Below are positions 46,023 through 55,835 of a stretch of DNA of 55,835 nt, in pieces; position 1 is the stretch's first letter, and each line of letters starts with the position of its first letter. The notes under the pieces were generated by a model. It worked only from the letters and a program-made list of their open reading frames with translations, did no database searches and was not told where the DNA came from. The stretch is from Funneliformis mosseae (Eukaryota; Glomeromycota; Glomeromycetes; Glomerales; Glomeraceae), in NCBI GenBank assembly GCA_910592005.1, contig CAJVPP010000053.1, positions 1-55,835 on the forward strand. Direction: 5' to 3'. The position numbers and the translations under genes were made by a program.

Positions 46023-48084
46023 GTAATTTTATTCTTTACTTATTGGAAGCATTTTATTATTTTACTTTTATTATTATTTATTAACAAAATTTTATTATTT
46101 ATTTTATATTTTTAATGTTCTAATGAGTCAACAAATAAATATAACATCAAATTTACTACTGATATGTTTAATGAAGATGAAAAACGTAGTTTATAAGAGA
46201 ATTATTAAAATCGTTATTGGTATATGTTTGTTTTCCAACAAATTTTATATCTATTATTTATTGATTGTAATATTATTTTAACTTCAGATTCTCAAATATG
46301 ATATCAACTTGGTATTTACATTTATTCATTATTATTGGTAAGATTTGATATATAATGATAAGGATTTTTGTATAGTTACTTTTTAATTTTTTTAAGAACA
46401 AATATTGAAACTTTGTCTTTAGTATATGCATACAAAGAATTATTATATACAAAAAATTAAAACATATATATTAATTTAATATATCTATTTTATTAATCTT
46501 TTTTTATTAATTATTATTAAAAAAAAAAAATCTTATATTCATACTTACAAGTTACTTTAAAATTAAATATAAAAATTACAATAGCTTTAAAATACAAAAT
46601 TTTAAATAAATAAAGTTTATTATTAAATATTTATTTTATTTTACAAAAATAATTATAATTTAATAAATTTAACATTCTCTTTATTTTACTATTCATTAAT
46701 ACATTGTAATTTATATTTTTTAAATATAATTTTATTAATACATTATATATAATAAATTCAAATGTATTATATAAAAGTAAAATTTATATTTAATTACTAT
46801 TAATATTTTATTATATTAAATTTTTTAATATTTTCTTTTAACATTCTAAAATTTTTATATTAATTATTATCTAACACTAATAATTATTTTTAAAAAGTAA
46901 AATTATTTTTAGTAAAAATTGAAATTTTATATATATAAAAATTTTAATTTTTTATTTTTTTAAAATAATATAATTTAAATAAAAAAAAAAAAAGAATTAA
47001 TTATATAAATATAAAAAGATTTAAAAAAAAAAAAAATAGTATATAAAATAAAAGATTTGTTTATTATAATTAATCTTTTTAATTAATTAATAAATTTTTT
47101 TTATTTTTTTTATTAATAATTTAAGTTATGTTTTCTAAGAAATAAAATTATTAATAAAAATAATTTAAAAATCTATATATTTTTAAATATAATAAAAAGA
47201 GTATAGAATTATAAAAGTTTTTAATAAATCTTTTTACTTATTACTATAAATTCTTTTTAATTTATTTTTAAACTTAATTTAATTTTATATATATAATTTT
47301 TATTATAACAATTTTATTTTAAATTATTTAAAAATTAAAAATAAAAAATTTATTATTTATCTTATAAAATTTATATAGAATTATTTTAATTATATGATTT
47401 TTATTAATAATAAATAATATATAAATAAATATATAAATTTTTAAATAAATTTTTAAAATTTAATTAACTATTTTTTTTTTTTAAATTTACAAATAAATTA
47501 TTTATTAAATAATTTAAAAATAAGTTCTTAATAAAATTTTTTCTTAATTTTTAAATATTTAAAATTACTTAAATTTATTATTTAAGTTTTTGATTTTTAA
47601 TCAAATCTAAAAGTTAGAAAACTGTTGAAATAAAAAAAGATTTTTAATCAATTAATAAACTTTATATGTAAAAATAAGAATCAAGATATGATAAAAATAA
47701 GAATAGAGCTAATAATTTATATTTTAAATTGAATTAATTAAAATAAATTAATTTAATTAATCTAAAATAAAGTGAAAAATTATATATTTCTATAAAAAGT
47801 ATTTTGATATTTACATATTTAATAATTTAACTTTTATAAAATTTAGATAAAGCAAATATCAGTATAAATATTTTAATTAAAATCATTTTAAACTTAATAA
47901 TGATTTTTATTCAATTAAAATTAATAGAGTTAATCTTATTAAAAATTATTATTTTTTTTTTTTAAAAAAGTTTTTATTATATATGAATATTTTTAATATA
48001 AAAGATATAAATAAAGAAAATTTAAAAAATTTTTTTTTATAAAATTAAAATTTTATATTATAAAATATTATTATTGTAAACAGA
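46023..48084. other. Extremely AT-rich stretch, no gene seen
   Basis: Nearly pure A+T with long A and T runs. No terminal repeats or coding blocks were recognised. The boundary with the gene island is sharp near 46180. Confidence 0.45.
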
Positions 48085-48690
48085 TAAGTGTGATGTAGCT
48101 CATGTGATACAGAAAATTGACTGATTTGACATAACTGACATATATGACATATCAGATATACATGACATATGTAACATAGTTAACATATTAGACATAGCTG
48201 ATATAGTTGATATATTAGATATAGTTGACATATTAGCTATAGTTGATATATTAGACATGTTAGTTATATCTTTCTATATAATTTATTTTATATAAATAAG
48301 TAGCTTTTAGTTTATGTAAAAAAAGGACAGACAGCTAGGAATTTGACAAGATAGTTTTAGTAGTTTTAGAGGCAACTGGCCTACTGCGTCACCTTTTAGT
48401 TTTAGTATTTCATTTCTTTTCTCTTTCTTATTTTTCTTCTTTATTTTCTTTTATTTTTCTTCATTTTCTTCATCTTTATTATTCTTTTACTCATAAATAA
48501 ACACAATATTTACAAATACACATTACTGACAATCTGTTAAATCATAACTCGTTGTGATAATATAAATACTTTAATAAATCATCTGAGTTAAAGCTTGTAA
48601 ACTGTTGAAAGATTACTGCTCAATTAAAAAGAATAAACCACTTGAACATCCTATTTAATAGTCATAGTTCGTAAGAATTACATGTTAATA
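48085..48690 (+). repeat. LTR-like sequence with GACATA repeats, TATA box and polyA signal
   Basis: The stretch shows the order of an LTR. An upstream array of GACATA/GATATA words (48117-48260) could be an enhancer. A TATATAAATA TATA-like box lies near 48291-48300, then a transcript-start region with GGACAGACAGCTAGG, a polypyrimidine tract and an ATAAATAAACAC polyadenylation-like site near 48493-48504. Its plan parallels the LTR at 51934-52400 but the sequence differs. Candidate ends are TGTAAACAG (48076) and GAATTACA (about 48682). No target duplication was confirmed. No internal retroelement genes lie beside it, so it would be a solo LTR. Confidence 0.45.
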
Positions 48691-48797
48691 TTATTAAATA
48701 TTTAAAATAAAATTATTTAATATTTATTATAATTATTATATTATTATTTAACTTTTTTATAAATTTATAAAACTGTTATATAAAATTATGTGTACAG

Positions 48798-48851
48798 TAG
48801 GTCATAAGAGAAAATTAAGAAAGGCCTTCTTAATTTTTTCTTTATGACCTA
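48798..48851. repeat. 54-bp near-perfect palindrome
   Basis: TAGGTCATAAGAGAAAATTA continues through AAGAAAGGCCTTCTTAA to its own complement, ending TTCTTTATGACCTA. The arms are about 26 nt with two or three mismatches and a GGCC centre. It stands alone in AT-rich DNA. It may be two fused transposon termini (TA at both ends) or a small foldback MITE. Confidence 0.8.
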
Positions 48852-51132
48852 TCATATATACTTTATTATTAAATAAAGTTAAAAATTAAAAAAATTTAAA
48901 ATTTAAAATTTAAATATAAATAAATATGATTAATAATTTTATTTTTTTACTTAAAAGATATATTTATAATTTTTTTCTATAAAATATTTTTATTTAGATT
49001 AAATTATAATTTTAATAAATTTAACCTTTCTTATATTTTATATTAATATTATTATTTAATATAATGTTAAAATAATTTTATGAAAATTATAATTTTTATT
49101 AATTTAATATTATATAATAATTTTTTAATATAAAAACTAAATTAAAATTCTAAATCTACTTTTAAAAATAAGTTAAATAGTAAAGCTATATATAATGAAT
49201 AGGAAAGAATCTAATATTATATAATATGATAAGATTTTTAATTTTAAATATTTTTCAAATTGTTTAAAAAGAGCCATTTTATTACTATTAAAATATTAAA
49301 TAAATATTATTAGGAAATATAAATTTTTAGCCTATTAAATAAATTAATAGATTTAGCAAATTAGCTATAATAGGTTTTATAATTTTAAAGTTTTAAAAAT
49401 TTATAAATAATTTAAATCTATTTTTATGAATTTTTTTAATGAATTAAAAAATTTTAAGTTTTAGACGCTTGAAAAAATTAATTTTATAAATTATTATTTT
49501 TATTATCTATAATTAATAGAATTATTTATCTAGAAATAATTTTCTTGAATAAGCTATCTGAATACAATTTTAAAAATATTATTATCTTATAATTAAAAGA
49601 TGCTGTATTATATAAATTATTTATTAAACTAAGTCTATTCAATAATATAAAAATTATTATATTATAATAAATAAATATTTAAAAAATATTAATTAAGTAA
49701 TCTTTTTCTTTTGAACATTTTTTTATTAAATTTTTATGTATATAAAAAAATCAAAAATCAATCTAATTATATAAAAACTTTGATAAATAATTATTTATTA
49801 TTCTATGTAGTTATTATTAATTTTAATTATATTATTTATATAAATTAGTATAATATTAACTAATTTTTTTATATATATAGAATCCTAATTTAACTCAAAT
49901 TTTTGAATTATATTCTATAACTGATTTTGTATTCTAACAAATATTTTAAACTGTCTTAAATAATAATCTATTTCATTTTAAAGATATTTTAAAAGATTTA
50001 AATTAAGTAATTATACTAAGCAATCAAGAATTTTAATCCTATTATTTTCAAATTATTTGTTTTATAAGATGTATAATATATTTAAGATTATTATTTTATT
50101 AAAAAATAAAATTATCTTTATATATTTCATATTATATAATAGTTTCTAATAAGTTTTCTTTTAAAATTTTATAATATAAATTACTATTTATATGTCAATA
50201 AATTTTACATATATTATCAATTCTATCAAATGTAAAACATCTTTATATCATATTATTACCCTATTTAAATTCAACTGTAAATTTGATGTAATAGTTTCTT
50301 AATAATTTACCTGACTTTTTTTTAACAATACTCTTTACTATCTGATCTATAAATCATAAATTTTAACTTATCTAACTAAATTATTTTACTCTAATTTTTA
50401 TTATTTATGATTTATATTTTTTTTGCAAATTTTATTCTTATAATTTTATGTTTTTTAAAAATATAATTTTTTACATTTAACTTTTATATATATTCTATTT
50501 ATGTAAAATTCTTTTTATTATACATTTTTAACTTTAATTTATTTTTCTAATTTTAATTTTTTAAATTATAACAGTATTACTATATTCACCTATTTATAAT
50601 AAATCTTAAAATTTTTTGTTTATATCAACCAATTAAGAGTTATAAATTTCATATTTAGGCTAGTTTTTATTATTATTAATAATCTTTATATTACTTAATT
50701 CTTATAACAATTAATTAAAAAATATTTTTCTTATTTATTATATAACAGAAAAAAATAATCTTTAATAAAATACAAATTTTAGCTTTTTTTTTAAGCAGAA
50801 AATAAATTATAAATATTTTATAAAATTATAAAGAAGCGAAAATATTTTAAAGCATCTTTATATATATTATATAGTTATTTTGAAGTAACATAAATCACAT
50901 AATATGTATTAATATTGGTTCTTAAATTAATCAAAAAAATGTATTCTTATTTTAACAAAAGATCTATAATAAAAAAATTATTTTAAAAAAATTAAAAAAA
51001 AAATAATAAAGATTAAGGTATAACAGTATAGTAGACATATTTAATTTTATCACATTTTGTATTAATTTGCTGATCATTTATTCATTTTATTACATATAAA
51101 GATACTCTGATCAAAAATCCTTCATAATAATA
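48852..51132. other. Extremely AT-rich stretch, no gene seen
   Basis: No coding blocks, tandem unit or terminal repeat could be recognised. Any transposon once present has decayed beyond reading by eye. Confidence 0.4.
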
Positions 51133-51620
51133 TACAGACCCTTGCTAAAAGTCTTCAGATACCATCTTTTGGGCTTTTTCATACTAATTATATTATGTAA
51201 CTGTAGAAAATTGCAGCTATATAATGTTCCAACCATTGTTTACTTAAATCAAACCAAATAAATATGTGTTTGGTTTGTTTATTTTAATTTTAGATCAAAA
51301 TAAAATTTTATCTTTTTAAAATAACAAAAATGTCTAAAGAATTAATAATAGAATAACATAGTAGCATAATTTTTTGCCATCAACACAATGATCATTATTG
51401 AACTATTACTGCAACTATCTATTGAGAATCTATGGGCTAAAGTCAAGAAGAGCATCTGTAAAAGAAAAAAACTTAGATAAAATTATATTAAAATCATAAG
51501 GGATATAATGAAAACCTTCTGATATAATAAAAGTTGAAACTGTCTAAGCTATATTAAAAATATAGAAAAGAGCATGATGAAATTATTTTAAGAAAGTTTC
51601 AATAAGTATTTATAATATAT
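51133..51620 (+). pseudogene. Internally deleted Tc1/mariner relic
   Basis: TACAGACCCTTGCTAAAAGT (51133-51152) has the look of a Tc1-type terminal repeat next to a TA. From about 51400 the plus strand encodes LSIENLWAKVKKSICKRKK, the conserved (PDLNP)IENLWAxxK segment just after the last catalytic residue. A stop-interrupted C-terminus (LSYIKNIEKSMMKLF) follows, to about 51600. The DNA-binding part and most of the catalytic core are missing. No right terminal repeat was found. It differs from the element at 23971-25285. Confidence 0.65.
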
Positions 51621-51933
51621 ACAAAATAGAGAATATAATAAATAAGATAACATATATAAATGAAAATCAAATTGCTTTTATCATTTATTAAAGATATTAA
51701 TATAATTTTTATAGAAGATAAGATTCAAAGTAGAAAGATTTAATTACTAATGTTAAGTTATTAATTATAAAAGAATTTGGCTAAAATAATACTTTTTTAA
51801 ATTTATATTATCATTATAATTTTCATTATTTCTATTATTTTTTTCAAAATATTAACAGTTTTTATGGATTTAAAGATTGTTTTTAGCTTTTTTATACTCA
51901 TAAAATAACTATTTTATTATAAATGATTAATAT

Positions 51934-52400
51934 TATTACACGAAAGAAGATATAGATGATGATGATCTAGAGGATGACATTGATCTTTAAGAAATCATAT
52001 ATGTCTTCTATGTCATCTATGTCATTTATAGCATATATTTCTTTTATACAATATATTTCTTTTATTTATTTTATTTTATTTATCTCATATATTTTATTAA
52101 TTTCTTTTATATCTTCGATAACTTTATATTTTTCATTTTATATAAATAGAAGATAATTTCTTTTAGCTTAGCAGTATGTCTGACTCATAGTTTATATAAT
52201 AGTTTAGTTTAATTCCTCTAATATAATTGTATAGTACAGAGTGCTGACTGAGGCAGTACTTCACTGTTATAATTATTAAATAAACTGTTAATTTACCAAT
52301 ACTCTTCTAAATCTAAATATCAAATTAAACCTTCTGCTTACCACCCATAAATATTGCTTCACTTATTACTCATAAGTATCTTAAAAAACTGACTGTAACA
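51934..52400 (+). repeat. Solo LTR-like repeat, TATTACA...TGTAACA
   Basis: The ends TATTACACG (probably TGTTACA with a G-to-A change) and GACTGTAACA are short inverted repeats. Inside are a purine-rich GAAGATATAGATGATGATGA start, TATGTCATCTATGTCATTTA direct repeats, TATATAAATAG near 52139-52149, and ATTAAATAAACTG near 52275-52287 as a polyadenylation-like site. The flanking AT-rich bases do not give a clean 5-bp duplication. The first ~170 bp recur inverted at the left edge of the window. Confidence 0.6.
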
Positions 52401-52738
52401 ATATTTAATTAGAATTATAATTAAAAAATTTTAATTAATATAATTAAAATATTAAATGAAAGATATAATGAAATTAATACTAACTTATTTAAAATATTTT
52501 TATACTTAAAAAAATTAAATTATTATTATTTATCTAATAATCTCACAGTAACTTTTTAATTCTCTTCCTTAAATCATATTTTCAATAATTTCTTGCTTTA
52601 AATTATATTTTACTTGATGAAAAGCTTTGAAAAAATGTACCAAATTTATATAATCTTTTAAATTGATTTAACAAATATCACTGGTAATTAACTTTATATT
52701 ATAAGAAATACATCAAATTGATAATATGGAAAGGTTTC
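52401..52738. other. AT-rich stretch, no gene seen
   Basis: No feature recognised between the LTR and the MITE. Confidence 0.4.
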
Positions 52739-52872
52739 TAGAAAAATCAGGTTCTGAGAAATTTTTGACTAAAATTAAGAGCTTAATACATTTTAATCTA
52801 ATAGCATCAAAAACTAAAATGCAATAAAAATCTCAATTTTGCTAAAAAAATTCCCAGAACCTGATTTTCCTA
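52739..52872. mobile_element. 134-bp MITE
   Basis: The left end TAGAAAAATCAGGTTCTGAG and the right end, read inverted, TAGGAAAATCAGGTTCTGGG match over about 28 bp with few mismatches, separated by about 75 bp of AT-rich sequence. Possible TA target duplication, as in Tc1/mariner-derived MITEs. No coding capacity. Confidence 0.75.
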
Positions 52873-53269
52873 ACAATCAACCCATATATGTGTATATTGC
52901 TCATGACCATTTTTTTTTGCTGCTATCAAAATCATTAATGAAAAAGAATTAAGAATCAAAATCACAAATTGAATTTAAAAGAAATAAAAGTGACAAGGTT
53001 ATAGACACTTTAGAAATGAAAAAGTGGAAATTCACCATTTCATTCAATTTAAATGATATAAATACTGTAAAATATTTAACTCAGTATATACTAGTAATTT
53101 GATGCAAAAGTTTACACAGCTATATTTTTATCTTTGGATGAACTTTGACCAATTCCATAAAATATTATACTTGTAGTAACACTTTTAGATCACGTTTCAA
53201 AACTTCGAACGGTGTAAAGATGATGATAAAATTGAAGCTGAAATTTTAGTTTGAAATTGATGCAAAACA
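52873..53269. other. AT-rich stretch, no gene seen
   Basis: No recognisable frame or repeat. It leads into the hAT C-terminal relic. Confidence 0.35.
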
Positions 53270-53299
53270 AGGATCTTCCGCCTAAAATTACTGAAAATT

Positions 53300-53570
53300 T
53301 GTTTAGCAATCCATCATTGAAAGTAATATTTTTAAAGCATTAGAAAGAGGTGTGCTAATAGAAGATGATGATGAGAAATTTTAATTTGTTAACACAAATT
53401 GGATTAAATGATGATCCATTAAAATGGTGGGCAGTTAACAATTACGATTTTCCAATCACGAATATTTATCTATTCCTGCAATATAAGTCTAGTAAACGAT
53501 TATTCTTAGACAAAGTAATCATAATTCTGCTAACGAACTCGACTTTCTTCAGACTTAGTGAATAAGATGC
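53300..53570 (+). pseudogene. hAT transposase C-terminal fragment
   Basis: The frame 53365-53565 and its shifted neighbours contain NDDPLKWWAVNNYDFP followed, after a shift, by EYLSIPAI at 53460-53495. This is the DPL-WW...FP...YL-IPA order at the beginning of the hAT dimerisation domain. Stops then follow where a (S)SERxFS block would stand. Only the C-terminal end survives, and the upstream parts were not seen. Confidence 0.55.
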
Positions 53571-54903
53571 AATTCATAGTGTTCATTTTGATATATTTTC
53601 CTCCCATTAGAAAAATAAATTGTAATAGGAAATGATAATTTTATATTTGAAAAAATTTAATAAATAATTCGATTATTTAACCGGTTTCGATTCGGGCCGA
53701 GCACACGAATTAACCCGCAACCGATTTAAATTGGGACAACTTTTTAAAACCGGGTTTTCGGAATTAAACCAGTTCCAACCTTTAGTCTAAAGCACATTTA
53801 TTGAAAAAAAGAGCTTTCGCGTTTTTGTTATAAAATTTAAAGTAAAAAATCGTTCGATAACAAAAAAACTACTAAAGAACTGTAACGAGATAGATGTCTT
53901 TTTTATTTTGTTACAAACAAGTTATAAAAGCTGAAGATTTAAGTACTTTATGCACAGTAATATGTTCAAAGTTTGAGCTTACACAAATGTTAAGGTAATA
54001 ATATTATTAACTTAAATTGGGTTTTTATTATAAACTATGATCAATCCACATTAAGGCCGGAAGTTTACAAGTGTATTCTTGAAGACCATATCACTAATGG
54101 TCATATAAAGATTGATAAAGATTAAGGAGTGTGCATTCATTGCATGTCAATGCGCATGTTGAACCTATGCGAAATTAGCATTTACTTAATCACAATAAAT
54201 TAAAATAGATCAAAATATTTATATATTGGAAAATTTATTCTCTTTCATTGTTCATCTAGTGTAAATTTATTTTCCTATATATTTAATGAGTACCGTTTTT
54301 TCAACTCTACATATATATATAATTATTGAACATGGAATGAAGATTCGTTCGACACTTTAATCAAGGATGAATGTTCCATACGTCAAATCATACTCAAAAA
54401 AGTTTTGATTGAATTCTTATTTGGTGCTTTGGTCATGATTTGATAAATAAAATTAATAATACAAACTCTTCCATGTAGAATACATTTGAATCTTGGAACA
54501 TTCTAGCACCATTCAACATCTATTCTCAGTGATTTTTAATACCGTGTACTATCCATTTTTTCATATAAATGGACAAGATAATGCAAAGGTATCCTCTAAT
54601 AAAGATTGTTTGGCTGACTATTCTTAAATTAACCAGGTATAAACAAATACCATGCTAGTCAATGACATTAGGTGAACCTAATGTCGAGAATTTTTGCAAA
54701 TCATTGGAATAAAAGTCGGTCAAAAAAAGCATCGCCTTGGATAGGCCGCCAAATTGTGTCGATTGTTAAATTGACTTTATTTGACTTGCCAAGTTGTACT
54801 TGTTTCGTTTAATTAGGTTAAAATATGTTAGTGTTTAAAGACGAACATTGAAATCTAATACTTGATAACTAACAAATTGATTTTTAATCACCTTGAGACT
54901 TCC
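53571..54903. other. Intergenic; short ACCGGTTTCG-type repeat at 53680-53785
   Basis: 53680-53785 holds AACCGGTTTCGATTCGGGCC, ACCCGCAACCGATTTAAATT and AAAACCGGGTTTTCGG. These are self-complementary words like the other foldback ends in this window, probably a fragment of such an element. The remainder (53800-54903) has balanced composition but no convincing gene. Confidence 0.45.
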
Positions 54904-55233
54904 TTAACATGACCAATAATGACGACAAATAACCGCAACAGCAGCGACCCCAACCACAAAGTTACTAGTGTCATTCCAATCTCTAGAAGTTTCGCGGAGG
55001 ATTATTCTCGGTATTCTCAGCTGAACGTCAAAAGGGAGGACAATCACTCTTCGTAATTCAACAGGCGGTGGGGGAGCAACTATTGTAGTTTCAGAAAAAT
55101 CAGCAAGACGATTAAAATCATCGCGAATCTGTTGCCAAGAATCCTCAAATACGTTAGCAGTGAGCTCCCAAAGCTGTGTTTGGTTGTGGGCTGGGAAAAA
55201 TGTATCACGAAGGAAATTTCTAAGGTAATCCAT
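54904..55233 (-). CDS. Small hypothetical protein with C-terminal membrane segment, 109 aa
   Basis: The single open frame starts at ATG 55233 (MDYLRNFLRDTFFPAHNQ) and stops at 54904. The N-terminal half is predicted helical and amphipathic with several Trp residues (TQLWELTANVFEDSWQQ). A middle linker is Pro-rich (IVAPPPPVELRRVIVLP), and residues about 90-105 (NFVVGVAAVAVICRHY) form one hydrophobic segment close to the C-terminus, so a tail-anchored topology is possible. No known domain recognised. The composition is clearly richer in G+C than the flanks, and the upstream sequence has an A/T homopolymer. No introns are needed. Function unknown; expression would settle whether it is a gene. 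Confidence 0.6.
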   Translation of the reverse strand: MDYLRNFLRDTFFPAHNQTQLWELTANVFEDSWQQIRDDFNRLADFSETTIVAPPPPVELRRVIVLPFDVQLRIPRIILRETSRDWNDTSNFVVGVAAVAVICRHYWSC

Positions 55234-55835
55234 ATTTGAAAAAAAAAAAAAAAAAATAGGAAGGTGGTAAAGAAAAAAGATAAATCTTTTTGTTAAGATG
55301 AAATTAACGATTGTTTCAAAAACATTTTAACCAATTTGGGATAAAGTTATCCAAATACAATAATTTTTTTCCTTGATTATTGATGTAGTGTAAGTTAAAT
55401 GCTTTCACGTGTTATTTTATTGATCACTCATTTTTAACCATTTGAAAACAGTATAATTGTTATTACAAGTCCTTTTTATTCACGTTTTTTATACAAAAAC
55501 TTATATTAATAATGCGAGACTCAAAATGAAAATTATGATATGGTTAAAACGACCACAAATAAAAAAAATACATTTTATTACATGATAAATAATGAATGTG
55601 TGCACAGAGGATGCTTGCTTTATTATAAATAACCGAGAATTTAAATTCACAGGTGACGAGCCTAGTGGTGACGATCGGACTAGGACAATAAATACGAAAT
55701 ATTTGAATTTTGGGGGGGGGGGGGGGGGGGGGGGGGAAAAAAGAAAAAAAATTTTTTTTTTAAAGCGAAAAGGCTTTTTTTTTTTTTTCGTGCTTTTTTT
55801 TTTTCTTTCTTAAAGTATATTATTTATTATAAGTT
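55234..55835. other. Right-edge stretch with long homopolymers
   Basis: Contains a run of 25 G (55712-55736) followed by A and T runs. A short ATG frame at 55592 runs into the G run and is probably not coding, although its first 40 codons have normal composition and could belong to an exon. Confidence 0.5.

Noticed and set aside
1..52110. Window-spanning LTR pair or giant element bounded by inverted repeats at 1-181 and 51934-52110
   Set aside because: The copies are inverted, the left one is cut by the window edge, and the sequence between contains host genes and many independent insertions. They are better read as separate LTR fragments of one family.
55592..55735. Gly-rich coding exon
   Set aside because: The glycine stretch is simply the 25-G run; nothing else supports coding.

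Overview
The window looks like nuclear DNA of an arbuscular mycorrhizal fungus (Glomeromycotina, most like Rhizophagus). The reasons are the extreme A+T content, short GT-AG introns of about 60-90 nt, a DUR3-type urea permease, and crowded relics of transposon families common in those genomes (hAT/BED, Plavaka/CACTA, pogo/Tigger, Tc1/mariner, LTR fragments). This assignment is inference from sequence character; no database search was run.

Layout. 1-11.4 kb is strongly AT-rich and decayed: an LTR fragment at the left edge, a stop-riddled Plavaka/CACTA transposase (about 1.06-4.08 kb), two tandem arrays, a stop-riddled hAT transposase (about 6.97-9.47 kb) and a reverse-strand relic. 11.47-20.9 kb has a more balanced composition. 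It holds a younger hAT pseudogene, a tRNA-like head followed by a hairpin-rich minisatellite, a frameshifted coiled-coil gene, and a frameshifted 16.57-18.59 kb gene whose largest exon encodes 400 residues with a possible PD-(D/E)XK nuclease core. 20.95-35.5 kb is a second mobile-element zone. It contains a 1.2 kb hAT-like non-autonomous element with exact 8-bp target duplication and a 51-bp hairpin minisatellite, a relic with primase-like motifs, a Tc1/mariner element with both terminal repeats, a foldback element, and two pogo/Tigger elements in inverted orientation separated by 57 bp. The second pogo copy carries a nested 1.5 kb hAT-like element, and a ~175-bp AT satellite follows.

35.5-46 kb is a gene-bearing island: a two-exon 110-residue gene (minus), a possible orphan exon, the nine-exon DUR3 urea permease at 39060-41686 (669 residues) and a spliced, once-frameshifted coiled-coil gene ending near 46.02 kb. 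From 46 to 53.6 kb the sequence is again decayed AT-rich DNA with LTR fragments, a Tc1 relic, a MITE and a hAT C-terminal relic. A 109-residue predicted membrane-anchored protein lies at 54904-55233, and a 25-G homopolymer sits near the right edge.

The only gene with a confident cellular role is DUR3 (H+/Na+-coupled urea uptake). The rest of the window is mainly a record of transposition followed by C-to-T type decay (CAA/CAG to TAA/TAG, TGG to TGA/TAG). The two pogo copies differ mostly at CpA/TpG versus TpA sites, which suggests RIP-like or methylation-driven mutation confined to the repeat compartments.
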